Of a DNA stretch of 64,000 bases, positions 56,376 to 64,000 are shown in pieces. The position numbers were made by a program, and so were the translations under genes. Source of the DNA: Deltaproteobacteria bacterium. GTDB taxonomy: Bacteria; Desulfobacterota; Deferrisomatia; Deferrisomatales; JACRMM01. Within the stretch, counting starts at the first letter, position 1. Each line of letters begins with the position of its first letter. The notes beneath the pieces are model-generated. The model had not been told where the DNA came from, ran no database searches, and saw nothing but the letters and a program-made list of their open reading frames with translations. Location: NCBI GenBank assembly GCA_016214985.1, contig JACRMM010000012.1, positions 62,001 through 126,000 on the forward strand, written 5' to 3'.

Positions 56376-57101
56376 GTGAAGATTCGAGGCGTGCTCTTCG
56401 ACGCGGGAAACACCCTGATCCGCGTTCGCCCCGGCGTTGGAAACGTTTACGCCGCCGTCGCGGCGCGCCACGGCGTCACGATCGACGGGGCCGCCCTCGA
56501 CCCCCTCTTCCAGGCGGAGTTCCGGCGGCGTCGGAGCGATTTCGTGCGCGACGTGTCCCGCCCGCACTCGGCGGCTCGGGAACGCGCCTGGTGGGGCGGG
56601 CTCGTCGAGGCGGTGTTTCGCGCGGCCGGCGCCTGGGAGGCGTTCGAGGGAGTGTTCGAGGAGTTCTTCCGCGAGCTCTACGAGACCTTCGAGCGGCCGG
56701 AGGTGTGGGAGGTGTTCCCGGATGTGGAGCCTTGCCTCGATACCCTGGCCGCGGGTGGCCTGCGCCTCGGTGTGGTGTCGAACTGGGACAGCCGGCTCCA
56801 CGCGGTCTTGGGGGGGCTGGGGCTGGCCCGCCGTTTTGACTGCGTGCTGACGTCGGCCGAGTTCGGGGCCGAAAAGCCCGATCCTTCGATCTTCCGGGAG
56901 GCCGCGCTGCGGCTGGGCCTTCGCCCGGAGGAGGTCGTCCACGTGGGAGACCTGGTCCGCGAGGACCTGGAGGGTGCGGTCTCCGCGGGAATGGACGCCC
57001 TCCTGCTGGACCGGACCTGCGGTCGCCTGCCCTCCGGACCCGCGCGCGTGTGCGATCTTCGGGAGGTCCCGGCCCGAATCGAGCGGCCCGCGAAACGGTA
57101 G
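56376..57101 (+). CDS. HAD-superfamily hydrolase
   Basis: A 241-residue phosphatase-like protein. Motif I is FDAGNTL (DxGxT, as in the REG-2/HDHD3-like branch, not the usual DxDxT), motif II VVSNWD, motif III Lys in GAEKPDPSIF, and motif IV HVGDLVREDLEGA; a helical cap lies between I and II. GTG 56376 is used because AAGGAG stands 5 nt upstream; the frame opens five codons earlier. Substrate unknown. It is divergent from the CO dehydrogenase operon. Confidence 0.88.
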   Translation: MKIRGVLFDAGNTLIRVRPGVGNVYAAVAARHGVTIDGAALDPLFQAEFRRRRSDFVRDVSRPHSAARERAWWGGLVEAVFRAAGAWEAFEGVFEEFFRELYETFERPEVWEVFPDVEPCLDTLAAGGLRLGVVSNWDSRLHAVLGGLGLARRFDCVLTSAEFGAEKPDPSIFREAALRLGLRPEEVVHVGDLVREDLEGAVSAGMDALLLDRTCGRLPSGPARVCDLREVPARIERPAKR

Positions 57102-57112
57102 CCGGCTTCGCG

Positions 57113-57415
57113 TCACGCTTCGGGGAGAGAGGACGGCAGGAACGCGGTTTCGGGAACCGCGAGCAGCGGCTCCCCGCCCGGTGGCTCGATCCGCAGGCGA
57201 GCGTCCGTAACGGCCCAGACGACGATCCGCCCCGGACTGTCGGACCGAAAGGAGTCCCCGGGCCTCAGCACGTGGTCTCGTTCGTCGCCTTCCCGGGTAA
57301 CCCAGCACACCCCCTCCAGACAGCGCAGAGTCACCCCACGGCCGCGGGCGAAGGAAAGAGTCTGCCGGGCGCGGAGGTGCGCGGTGGCGTGGCGGCGGCG
57401 AAACAGGGTGCGCAT
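57113..57415 (-). CDS. DUF2917 domain protein
   Basis: A 100-residue single-domain protein. LSFARGRGVTLRCLEGVCWVTREGD followed by DHVLRPGDSF is the small beta-rich domain of DUF2917 (first string at about residues 21-45). Function unknown. It is divergent from a MocR-type regulator; DUF2917 genes are often found beside such regulators, so it is a likely target. The region between them holds repeated GTGCCGGTCGG elements. Confidence 0.7.
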   Translation of the reverse strand: MRTLFRRRHATAHLRARQTLSFARGRGVTLRCLEGVCWVTREGDERDHVLRPGDSFRSDSPGRIVVWAVTDARLRIEPPGGEPLLAVPETAFLPSSLPEA

Positions 57416-57500
57416 GGGGCGTCTCCGAATCGGGTCGTAGGGGACGCCCCCAGTATGCGGCGATGCGGCGCCGGCGGGCAGAGGCAGCGGAGCACAATCC

Positions 57501-57583
57501 CGGCCGGCACAGCGGGATCCGGCGGCCGACTGTGCCGGTCGGAAAGAGGGGAAACTGTGCCTTGCCGCGGGTGTACCGGTCGG
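57501..57583. promoter_or_regulatory. Repeated elements between DUF2917 and the MocR gene, probable MocR operators
   Basis: Direct copies ACTGTGCCGGTCGG (57529-57542) and GTGTACCGGTCGG (57571-57583), a half copy ACTGTGCC (57554-57561), and an inverted copy CGGCCGGCACAG (57501-57512). The two full direct copies are 41 nt apart, about four helical turns, as expected for a dimeric MocR regulator. Confidence 0.6.
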
Positions 57584-57597
57584 GGTTGAATGGGGCC

Positions 57598-59046
57598 ATG
57601 CGAAGCGGCGTGGTGGCGAAGACCGGAGGGATCTGCCTCTACGAGAGCGTGGCTGCGGACGTGGCGCGGCTGATCGATCAGGGCGCCTTCCTCCCCGGCC
57701 AACGGATCCCGTCGGTCCGGGCGCTGAGCCGGCAGCTCGGCGTGAGCATCGCGACCGTGATCGAAGCATACGGGCTTCTGGAGGACCGGGGGTGCGTCGA
57801 GGCCCGCCCCCAATCCGGGTACTACGTGCGCCGCCGCCCCCAGGGACGGCCCGGGGAACCGGACATCTCGGCGCCGGCCATGAGCCCCACCCGCGTGAGC
57901 GTGAGCGACCTGGTGATGATGGTGCTGCGCGACGCGGGCAACCCGAACCTCGTACCCCTCGGCGCGACGATTCCCGGCCCCGAGCTCCTGCCCACCGATC
58001 GGCTCAACCGCGTCCTGGCCGCCGTGGCCCGCCGCAAGGGTGCCCTCGGCAGCTCCTACGCCATGCCCCCCGGCTGCGAAGCGCTCCGGGTCCAGCTCGC
58101 GCGGCGGGCCCTGGAGGCGGGCTGCGCGTTGGTACCCGACGAGATCGTTACGACCAACGGCTGCCAGGAAGCCATCACCCTCGCCCTGCAGGTGACCTGT
58201 CAGCCCGGCGACACGGTGGCTGTCGAGTCGCCAACCTACTACAACTTCCTTCAGGCCATCGAAGTCCTGGGCCTGCGCGCCCTGGAGATTCCGACCCATC
58301 CCCGGGACGGCCTCTCCCTCGAGGCTCTTCGCTACGCCCTCGACCAGACCCCCATCGCGGCCTGCCTCGCGATCCCCAACGTCAACAACCCCCTGGGGGG
58401 CTGCATGCCGGACGAGCGAAAGCGCGAGCTCGTGGAGCTCCTGGCCAAGCGCGACGTCCCGCTGATCGAGGACGACATCCACGGCGAGCTCGTCTTCGGT
58501 GACGAACGGCCGAAGGTGGCGAAGGCGTTCGACCGCAGGGGCCTGGTGCTCCTGTGCTCCTCGGTCTCGAAGACCCTGGCGCCGGGGTACCGGGTGGGTT
58601 GGATAGCGGCGGGCCGATTCCAGGGGCGCGTGGAGCACCGGAAGGCGGTCCACAACCTCGCGTCACCCACGCTGCCGCAGCTGGCGGTCGCGGAGTTTCT
58701 CGCCAACAGCGGGTACGATCGGCACCTCCGCCGGCTCCGCAAGACCGCAGCCCGGCAGATGGGGCAGCTGGCCGAGGCCGTGGTTCGGCACTTTCCGCAG
58801 GGGACGAGGATGACGAGGCCGCAGGGGGGCCTCGGGCTGTGGGTCGAGTTGCCGGCCGGGAGCGATGCTCTCGTCCTCTACGACCGGGCGCTGCGCGCGG
58901 GGATCACGATCGCCCCGGGGCCACTCTTCTCTCCGAAGCAGCGGTACCGCAACTTCGTGCGCCTCAACGCCGGCCAGTGGTCGGCGAGGACCGAGGCGGC
59001 GGTAGCCGTGCTCGGCGCGCTGGCCGCGGAGCTGTGCCCGGGGTAG
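57598..59046 (+). CDS. MocR-family (GntR-type HTH plus aminotransferase fold) transcription regulator
   Basis: A 482-residue regulator. An N-terminal winged helix (about 10-78: YESVAADVARLIDQG, IPSVRALSRQLGVSIATV) is joined to a fold-type I aminotransferase domain with NGCQEAITLALQ, PTYYNFLQA, NVNNPLGG, IEDDIHGEL and the PLP lysine in SSVSKTLAPGYRVGW. Such proteins sense PLP with an amino compound. ATG 57598 is taken; the open frame continues upstream through the operator region. It probably regulates itself and the divergent DUF2917 gene. Confidence 0.92.
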   Translation: MRSGVVAKTGGICLYESVAADVARLIDQGAFLPGQRIPSVRALSRQLGVSIATVIEAYGLLEDRGCVEARPQSGYYVRRRPQGRPGEPDISAPAMSPTRVSVSDLVMMVLRDAGNPNLVPLGATIPGPELLPTDRLNRVLAAVARRKGALGSSYAMPPGCEALRVQLARRALEAGCALVPDEIVTTNGCQEAITLALQVTCQPGDTVAVESPTYYNFLQAIEVLGLRALEIPTHPRDGLSLEALRYALDQTPIAACLAIPNVNNPLGGCMPDERKRELVELLAKRDVPLIEDDIHGELVFGDERPKVAKAFDRRGLVLLCSSVSKTLAPGYRVGWIAAGRFQGRVEHRKAVHNLASPTLPQLAVAEFLANSGYDRHLRRLRKTAARQMGQLAEAVVRHFPQGTRMTRPQGGLGLWVELPAGSDALVLYDRALRAGITIAPGPLFSPKQRYRNFVRLNAGQWSARTEAAVAVLGALAAELCPG

Positions 59047-59397
59047 AGCTGGAACAGGGCCGCAATACGCGTCCGCTCTGACGACGCGCCCGCCTCGCTC
59101 TTCCGGAGCTCTCAGAACCGGCGGCTCACGGTCACGTTGTACCGCTGCCCGTCCGCCCCCACCTGAACGCGCCAGCCATCATAGGGCTCCGTGAGCAAAC
59201 AACTGCTGACGACGCCAAGGACCGCGCCCGCGACCACATCCAAGGGCCGGAGCGGGTACGGCCCTTGCTTACCGATGACCCCAACGTGCCGAAGCCCTGT
59301 CAACCGGCCGTTTGGCAGCAGCGCGGCTTCAAATTCCACCGCAGACCGCGGAGTTTTCGCCGCCGCCGCGGACTCTCCAGAGGAGGAGGAGGACGTC
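59047..59397. other. Intergenic region before the ACT-domain gene; no convincing gene
   Basis: A minus-strand frame (59112-59426) encodes a stretch resembling the end of a glycine-zipper/SlyB-like envelope protein (VVAGAVLGVVSSCLL, then WRVQVGADGQRYNVTVSRRF), but its N-terminal part is not convincing and it would overlap the ACT gene start. It may be a gene remnant. Nothing else is supported here except the GGAGGAGGAGG ribosome site at the right edge. Confidence 0.4.
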
Positions 59398-59841
59398 ATG
59401 AAGCTCCAGCAGATCTCGGTGTTCATCGAGAACTCCCCGGGTCGCCTCTACGAGGCCACCCACGCGCTCGGAGAAGCGGGGATCAATCTGCGCGCCCTGA
59501 GCCTGGTGGACACCGCGGGCTACGGCGTCCTTCGCCTGCTCGTGTCCGACGTGCCCACGGCGCGCCGCATCATGATGGAGCGGCACATCCCCGCGCGCGT
59601 GGACGAAGTTGTGGCGGCCGAGATTCCCGACCGGCCCGACAGCCTGGCCCAGACCCTCAAGCCCCTGCTCGAGGCCAAGCTCAACGTGGAGTACATGTAC
59701 GCGTTCACGGGGTTCTCGTCGGAGAGCGCGGTGATGGTGTTCCGGTTCAGCGACAACGACCGGGCCGTCCAGCTCCTGCGCGGCCACGGGGTGCGGCTGC
59801 TGGACGCCAAGGCGTTCGGCATGCTGGAGGCGACCCGCTAG
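59398..59841 (+). CDS. Tandem ACT-domain protein
   Basis: A 147-residue protein made of two ACT domains: QQISVFIENSPGRLYEATHA with GINLRALSLVDTAGYGVLRL, then a second beta-alpha-beta set (LNVEYMYAFTGFSSESAVMV). It has no catalytic domain, so it probably binds an amino acid and regulates a partner. A strong GGAGGAGGAGG precedes ATG 59398. The reductase gene starts 24 nt after its stop. Confidence 0.85.
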   Translation: MKLQQISVFIENSPGRLYEATHALGEAGINLRALSLVDTAGYGVLRLLVSDVPTARRIMMERHIPARVDEVVAAEIPDRPDSLAQTLKPLLEAKLNVEYMYAFTGFSSESAVMVFRFSDNDRAVQLLRGHGVRLLDAKAFGMLEATR

Positions 59842-59865
59842 GCGGGTCGGAGAGGAGACGAAGGC

Positions 59866-60810
59866 ATGAGCCAGGAGAGCGAGTTTCGTCCGACCAAGTT
59901 CGCCGTCATCGGCGCGGGCCCGGTGGGGTGCATCGTGGCCGCGTTCCTGACCCGCGGTGGCCACGACGTGACCCTGTGCGACGTGGTGCCCGCCCTGGTG
60001 GGAGCGGCCCGCGACCCCGGCGTGCGCATCGACGGCGCCGAGAGCCTGCACCAGGTGATCCCGAGGACCCTGACGAGCATCGATGACCTGGCCGCAGACC
60101 CGCCCCAGGTCGTCTTCATCACGGTGAAGGCCACGGCCCTTCCCCTCATCGCCTCGGCCCTGCAGAGCTTCTGGCGGGAGGGGATGTACGCGGTGAGCTG
60201 GCAAAACGGGATCGACACGGAGCTCGTGCTCGCGGAGTCCCTGGGCAGGACGGCGGTCCTGCGGGCGGTGGTGAACTTTGGGTGCAACCTCGTCGAGCCC
60301 GGCCACGTCCACATGGCCTTCCATCACCCGCCCCACTTCCTCCAGGAGCTCGATCCGGCCTCCCGCGCTGCGGCCGAGGGGGTGGTGCAGGCCCTCACCT
60401 CGTCCGGCCTCCCCACCGAGCACACGGGACAGATCGTCAACATGGTGTGGCGCAAGTCCATCATGAACGCGTGCATGAACCCGGTGTGTGCGGTCACCGG
60501 CATGACCATGGCCCAGGCCATGCGCGACCTCTACATCTCCCAGCTCGTCGACCAGCTCATCAAGGAGGGCGTGGCCGTGGCGCGCGCCAACGAGATCTCG
60601 CTCGGCTGGGACTACTACCCCTACTGCATGGGGTACCTGCGCACGGCCGGAGACCACAAGCCCTCGATGCTCATCGACATCGAGATGAAGCGGCGCACCG
60701 AGGTGGACTTCATCAACGGGAAGATCGTGGACTACGGCGAGCAGGCAGGGATTTCCACGCCTTACAACCGCACGCTGCGCGGGCTGGTGAAGGCGCTGGA
60801 GCCGAAGTGA
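59866..60810 (+). CDS. Ketopantoate reductase-like NAD(P)-dependent oxidoreductase
   Basis: A 314-residue member of the 2-dehydropantoate 2-reductase (PanE/ApbA) family: FAVIGAGPVGCIVAAFLTRG at the N-terminus, FITVKATALPL, SWQNGID, and VWRKSIMNACMNPVCAVTG, where the Lys matches the catalytic lysine. True PanE and other keto-acid reductases cannot be told apart here. Its close pairing with an ACT protein suggests a substrate or control linked to amino acids. Confidence 0.8.
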   Translation: MSQESEFRPTKFAVIGAGPVGCIVAAFLTRGGHDVTLCDVVPALVGAARDPGVRIDGAESLHQVIPRTLTSIDDLAADPPQVVFITVKATALPLIASALQSFWREGMYAVSWQNGIDTELVLAESLGRTAVLRAVVNFGCNLVEPGHVHMAFHHPPHFLQELDPASRAAAEGVVQALTSSGLPTEHTGQIVNMVWRKSIMNACMNPVCAVTGMTMAQAMRDLYISQLVDQLIKEGVAVARANEISLGWDYYPYCMGYLRTAGDHKPSMLIDIEMKRRTEVDFINGKIVDYGEQAGISTPYNRTLRGLVKALEPK

Positions 60811-60873
60811 ACCGAGTTCCCAGTTCCGAGTTCTCGGTTCGACGTGGAACTCGGAACCGGGAACTGGGAACCG
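60811..60873. repeat. GTTCCCAGTTCCGAGTTC palindromic repeat
   Basis: CGAGTTCCCAGTTCCGAG and GGAACTCGGAACC followed by GGGAACTGGGAACC form an imperfect inverted repeat between two convergent stops. It could also serve as a terminator. Confidence 0.7.
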
Positions 60874-60876
60874 CTC

Positions 60877-61704
60877 TTAGCCCTGCGTGCCGAGCCGGAG
60901 GTACACCGCAGACCCCACGCCCCAGGCGAGGGCTACGAGGGTAAGCGCGACGCAGGCGGCGGCCAGCGTCCGGTGGAGTGGAGCCTCCCGGCGCTGCTCC
61001 TGGTAGCCCAACAGCCAGCCCAGAGCCGCGCCCGCGGCGAGACCACCGCCGTGACCCCAGTTGTTGATGCCGGGCACCAGGAACCCGAAGATCGCGAGGC
61101 TCACGACCCACCCGCCGAGTTGGCGGTACAGGGCCTGGCCGTAGGAGCCCCCTCGGCTCTTTCCGTAGTAGAGCATGGCGCCGATCACGGCGCAGATCGC
61201 GGCCGAGGCCCCGATCGTGAAGGGCACTCCGGCCAGGGCGGAGATCCAGAACCCCAGCACTCCCCCCAGGGTGTAGACGACCACGAAGCGGCTGGGACCA
61301 TACTCCCGCAGCGCGAGGGGCCCGACCTGGCGCAGCGCCATCATGTTGAACAGGATGTGGAGGAGCCCTCCGTGCAGGTAGTTGGCGGCGAGGAGCGACC
61401 ACCACCGGTGCAGCCTCAGGGGAAGGGTGCCGGTGGCGCCCAGGAGGAAGAGGCTCTGGTCGGACGGCGAGAGAAACGAGAAGAGTCCCCCGGATCCGCC
61501 GCGGCTCGCGCCGAGGATCAACGACAGTCCGTAGAGAATCACATTCGCATAGAGGATCCAGGCCAGGACCCCCTCGGCCCCGCCGATGCCGATTCGGCGC
61601 CACCACGACCCCGGGCTGCGCAGGCCGCAGTAAGGGCACACCGCCTCGTCGGCGCTCACGAGGCGGCGGCAGCGCGGGCAGAGGAGCGAGGTTCGGGCGG
61701 CCAT
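60877..61704 (-). CDS. Rhomboid-family intramembrane serine protease with N-terminal zinc ribbon
   Basis: A 275-residue membrane protein. A cytoplasmic zinc ribbon (CPRC at about 9, CPYC at about 24) is followed by about seven helices. Rhomboid features are NYLHGGLLHILFNMMALRQV, the catalytic Ser in TIGASAAICAVIGA (GxS) and the His in GINNWGHGGGLAAGAALG. ATG 61704 is chosen with GGAG 7 nt upstream; the frame opens 27 codons earlier. Substrates are unknown. Confidence 0.92.
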   Translation of the reverse strand: MAARTSLLCPRCRRLVSADEAVCPYCGLRSPGSWWRRIGIGGAEGVLAWILYANVILYGLSLILGASRGGSGGLFSFLSPSDQSLFLLGATGTLPLRLHRWWSLLAANYLHGGLLHILFNMMALRQVGPLALREYGPSRFVVVYTLGGVLGFWISALAGVPFTIGASAAICAVIGAMLYYGKSRGGSYGQALYRQLGGWVVSLAIFGFLVPGINNWGHGGGLAAGAALGWLLGYQEQRREAPLHRTLAAACVALTLVALAWGVGSAVYLRLGTQG

Positions 61705-61781
61705 GGGCGTCTCCGTGGGCGGTGGGGGCTCGCCCGCGGACGATAGCGCAGGTGCCGGTGAAAGGGTAGGGGGAACGCCCC

Positions 61782-62261
61782 TCACACCGCCAGGGGTGCG
61801 ATCTCCCCGACGGCCCTTCCACCGGCGATTCGAAGTCGCCCCACGGATACCGGGAAGCCGAATCGCCGGGGCCCGGCGGCGCCGGGGTTGACGTAGAGGA
61901 TGCCTCCCCGGTCTTCCACGAGGGGCCGGTGCGAGTGTCCGAACACGACGGCCGAGGCGCCAGCGGCCCTGGGGTCGAGGCGCAGGGTGGAAAGGTCGTG
62001 GACGACCGCGATCCAGACGCCTCGCACCTCCACCAGGGTCTCCGTGGGGAGGTCCCGGGCCCAGGGCGCCGCGTCGGTGTTGCCGCGCACCGCGGTCACC
62101 GGTGCGAGGGCGCGAAGGGCCGCCAACAACTCCGGCGTCCCCACGTCGCCCGCGTGCACGAGGTGGGCGGCGCCCTTCAGCGCGGCGAGGGCCTCGGGGC
62201 GGAGCAGTCCGTGGGTGTCGGAGAGGAGACCGACGATCGCTTCGTCGTCGCCCCCGCTCAC
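61782..62261 (-). CDS. YfcE/MJ0936-type metallophosphoesterase
   Basis: A 159-residue single-domain phosphoesterase with the metal-binding set SDTHG, HAGDVG, RGNTDAAP, VVHD and FGHSHRP. Related proteins hydrolyse phosphodiesters such as cyclic nucleotides in vitro. GTG 62261 overlaps the stop of the DUF4340 gene (GTGA), so it is translated with it. Confidence 0.9.
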   Translation of the reverse strand: MSGGDDEAIVGLLSDTHGLLRPEALAALKGAAHLVHAGDVGTPELLAALRALAPVTAVRGNTDAAPWARDLPTETLVEVRGVWIAVVHDLSTLRLDPRAAGASAVVFGHSHRPLVEDRGGILYVNPGAAGPRRFGFPVSVGRLRIAGGRAVGEIAPLAV

Positions 62262-63610
62262 GGCGTCTTCCCGGCAGGGGGAGAGGGGGCAGCGGCCGTG
62301 GCCGCTGCTCGTCCGAGTGCTTCGAGCCGGGTGAGGTACTCGGCCGGCACCTCGTAGACGGGCCCCGTGGTCTCGCTTCGCGCGTAGACGGTACCCGCCT
62401 TCTCTCCCACGGTGAGAGTCTGTCGTCCCTGTTGGGAGTCGGAGAGGGTCACCGTCGCGCTCGGAGCGTCGAGCCCGTACCGGGCGGGCGGCCCTGGGCT
62501 GCGATCGAGTCGGCGGGCCGCGGTGCTCTCGAGCGCCTCGAGGACCTCCTGGAGCCGCGAGCTCTCCTCTCCCCTCACGACCTGGCCGCCGCGGCGCCAG
62601 GTACCGTCCTGCCGGGTGTAGGAAACGTGGCCACCGCCGGCCGTCAGCTCCAGGCCCTGAGCGCTCCAGGTCTTGGTCAGGATGGGCCGGGTCCGCTCCA
62701 GGGAGGCCGGCGCGACCCGGAACGCGTCGAACGCGTCCCGCGGCAACGTGAAGAGCCCGCGCCGATTTCCTGCTGCAACCCATATCTCCTTGCCGACCTC
62801 AGCGAGGCGAACGGCCGAGGGCACGGGTTCTCCCTCGGCCGTGAAGGTCACGGTCACGCCCGGCGCCAGCCGGGGCGCCGCCGCCTCGGCGCTCGTGTCG
62901 AGGAAGGTCGCAATCTTGGACCAGCGGAGCTTCTCGGCCAGGCGCTCGGCGGCGTCGGGGTCGGCCTCGGCCTGCACGGGCGCCGCGAGCCGCCATCGGG
63001 TACCCACCTTGACCAGGCGCAGCTCCGAGGTCCCCGGAGCGGCTACGGACACCGACTGAAGCCGGTTCCAGGGGAAGGTCGGGAGCACCTCCTTGCTGCG
63101 CAGGTCCTTGGGTCCCTGCAGGAGCCCGGACACGAGGTACGCCTTCACGACCTGGACCGGGCCGCCTCCAACCCTCAGGTAGCGGCCGTCGGCCGCAGGA
63201 TTCTCGGCTCCAATCGCGACGTCGGCCGCCGAGCCCACGGTCCGGATCCGGACCATCGGCGAGGTGAGACCGTAGCGCGTCAGGTCTGCGCCCGCAGGAG
63301 CGACCTCACGCTCCGCCTTGAGGGCTTTCAGGTCCTCCAGGACTCCCCTCACGCGGCCGTCGTTCGCCCGGTCCTGGACCGGAGACACGAGCTCCCATCG
63401 ACCATCCGCGCTCTTCGCGAGCCGGCCGCTGCCCCGGTTCCCCTCCAGGGAGACCTCGGTGACGCGGTCCGGCTGGAACCCGGGCAGCAGCAGACCTTCC
63501 TTCTGCGCGGCCTCCAACCCCGCCCTATGCCTCGGTTCCTCGACGAAGACGAGGTAGGAGCCCAGAGCGGCGAAGACGGCGAGCAGCATCCAGGTGGCCT
63601 TGAACTTCAT
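62258..63610 (-). CDS. DUF4340 protein (partner of a GldG-type ABC system)
   Basis: A 450-residue secreted or membrane-anchored protein: one N-terminal helix (KATWMLLAVFAALGSYLVFV), then repeated beta-rich segments (DGRWELVSPVQDRAND, GTRWRLAAPVQAEADPD, DGTWRRGGQVVRG) typical of DUF4340. These proteins accompany GldF/GldG-like ABC transport permeases of unknown substrate. ATG 63610 has AAGGA upstream. The GldG-like gene lies directly upstream. Confidence 0.85.
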   Translation of the reverse strand: MKFKATWMLLAVFAALGSYLVFVEEPRHRAGLEAAQKEGLLLPGFQPDRVTEVSLEGNRGSGRLAKSADGRWELVSPVQDRANDGRVRGVLEDLKALKAEREVAPAGADLTRYGLTSPMVRIRTVGSAADVAIGAENPAADGRYLRVGGGPVQVVKAYLVSGLLQGPKDLRSKEVLPTFPWNRLQSVSVAAPGTSELRLVKVGTRWRLAAPVQAEADPDAAERLAEKLRWSKIATFLDTSAEAAAPRLAPGVTVTFTAEGEPVPSAVRLAEVGKEIWVAAGNRRGLFTLPRDAFDAFRVAPASLERTRPILTKTWSAQGLELTAGGGHVSYTRQDGTWRRGGQVVRGEESSRLQEVLEALESTAARRLDRSPGPPARYGLDAPSATVTLSDSQQGRQTLTVGEKAGTVYARSETTGPVYEVPAEYLTRLEALGRAAATAAAPSPPAGKTP

Positions 63611-63714
63611 CGGGATCCTTCGAGAGGGCGGCGGTCCGCGGTCGGGTCGGCCAGAGCACACGGTCCGATGGACGGTCAGTTCCTGGCTGGCCGCGGACCG
63701 CTGAGTGCCGACGG

Positions 63715-64000
63715 CTACAGGTTCTTCCTCTTCCACCAGATCGCGAGCCCCGAGAGCGCCAACGCGAGGGGGCCGAGGACGACCGTACTGTAGAAGAGGG
63801 TGGCCCCCTGGGCCCGGGTAAGGGTCAGCGGCGACGGGCGCGCATCCTTCGGCCGGATCGACAGCAGATCCTCGTCGCGCGCCAGGTAGTTCACCAGGTT
63901 CTGGAACAGGTCGCCGTTGCCGAGGAAATGGAAGTAGGCGTTGTCGGCGAAGTCCGAGTCCCCGGCCACCAGCAGTTGGCCGTTCACCTTCGGCGCTCCG
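63715..64000 (-). CDS. GldG-like ABC transport system protein, C-terminal part
   Basis: The last 94 codons of a gene that enters from beyond the window end; no start is visible. VAGDSDFADNAYFHFLGNGDLFQNL is the conserved end of the GldG substrate-binding-like domain, followed by a C-terminal membrane helix (VVLGPLALALSGLAIWW) and a basic tail. It is upstream of the DUF4340 gene (first string at roughly the middle of the visible part). Confidence 0.85.
   Translation of the reverse strand, partial: GAPKVNGQLLVAGDSDFADNAYFHFLGNGDLFQNLVNYLARDEDLLSIRPKDARPSPLTLTRAQGATLFYSTVVLGPLALALSGLAIWWKRKNL

Noticed and set aside
59112-59426. Minus-strand 104-codon frame as a SlyB-like lipoprotein gene
   Set aside because: Only its last part looks protein-like, there is no lipobox, and it overlaps the start of the ACT gene; at most a remnant.

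Overview
The window is a 64 kb, GC-rich (roughly two-thirds G+C by eye), gene-dense chromosomal segment of a Gram-negative bacterium. The hrcA-grpE-dnaK-dnaJ order with a CIRCE operator, the paired b/b' ATP synthase subunits (b with a signal-peptide-like N-terminus), a pilB-pilT-pilC-pilS-pilR operon with a sigma-54 pilin promoter, and an anaerobic Ni-CO dehydrogenase together suggest a deltaproteobacterium-like lineage (Desulfobacterota or a relative). This placement is inference; no rRNA or other taxonomic marker RNA is present. I found no tRNA, rRNA, CRISPR array, transposase or phage gene.

Layout. (1) 49-4892, minus strand: heat-shock operon hrcA-grpE-dnaK-dnaJ behind a consensus-like promoter and a perfect CIRCE operator; hemW follows at 5014-6189. 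(2) 6248-21241, plus strand: an origin-proximal type block, rpmH-rnpA-yidD-yidC-mnmE-mnmG-rsmG-parA-parB, with two parS sites, then the F1/stalk part of ATP synthase, atpF'-F-H-A-G-D-C, closed by a hairpin. rnpA has no usable start after rpmH, and its frame runs through the whole of rpmH (nested genes, as described in Thermus). (3) 21295-25160, minus: GalT-like nucleotidyltransferase, FlK-type thioesterase and a U32 peptidase-family protein. (4) 25234-28593: a sigma-54 promoter, two type IV pilins and a GT-C/TPR membrane glycosyltransferase. (5) 28733-42432: a surface-glycan gene cluster, mostly one chain of genes overlapping by 4 nt (glycosyltransferases, VpsJ-like protein, asparagine synthetase-type amidotransferase, three methyltransferases, a fused oxidoreductase, a flippase-like membrane protein, acyltransferase), and on the other strand an aminotransferase with a truncated acyltransferase upstream. 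(6) 42512-49715, minus: pilB-pilT-pilC-pilS-pilR. (7) 49838-51657: aroE and ribF. (8) 51829-56295: a ferritin-like protein facing a CO dehydrogenase operon (FAD/NAD oxidoreductase, cooF, cooS). (9) 56376-64000: HAD hydrolase, DUF2917/MocR divergent pair, ACT protein with a ketopantoate-reductase-like enzyme, rhomboid protease, phosphoesterase, and the DUF4340/GldG pair running off the window end.

How it fits together. PilS/PilR would activate the sigma-54 promoter in front of the pilins, and PilB/PilT/PilC assemble and retract the fibre. A polyprenyl-phosphate-sugar synthase-like GT2 enzyme and a TMTC-like GT-C enzyme lie head to head beside the pilins, so O-glycosylation of pilin or another exported protein is a testable idea. 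The CO dehydrogenase has a CX2C rather than CX7C D-cluster motif and could pass electrons through CooF to the FAD/NAD oxidoreductase. Several unrelated families of intergenic palindromic repeats recur at gene junctions; two of them have been absorbed into the C-termini of cooF and the oxidoreductase.
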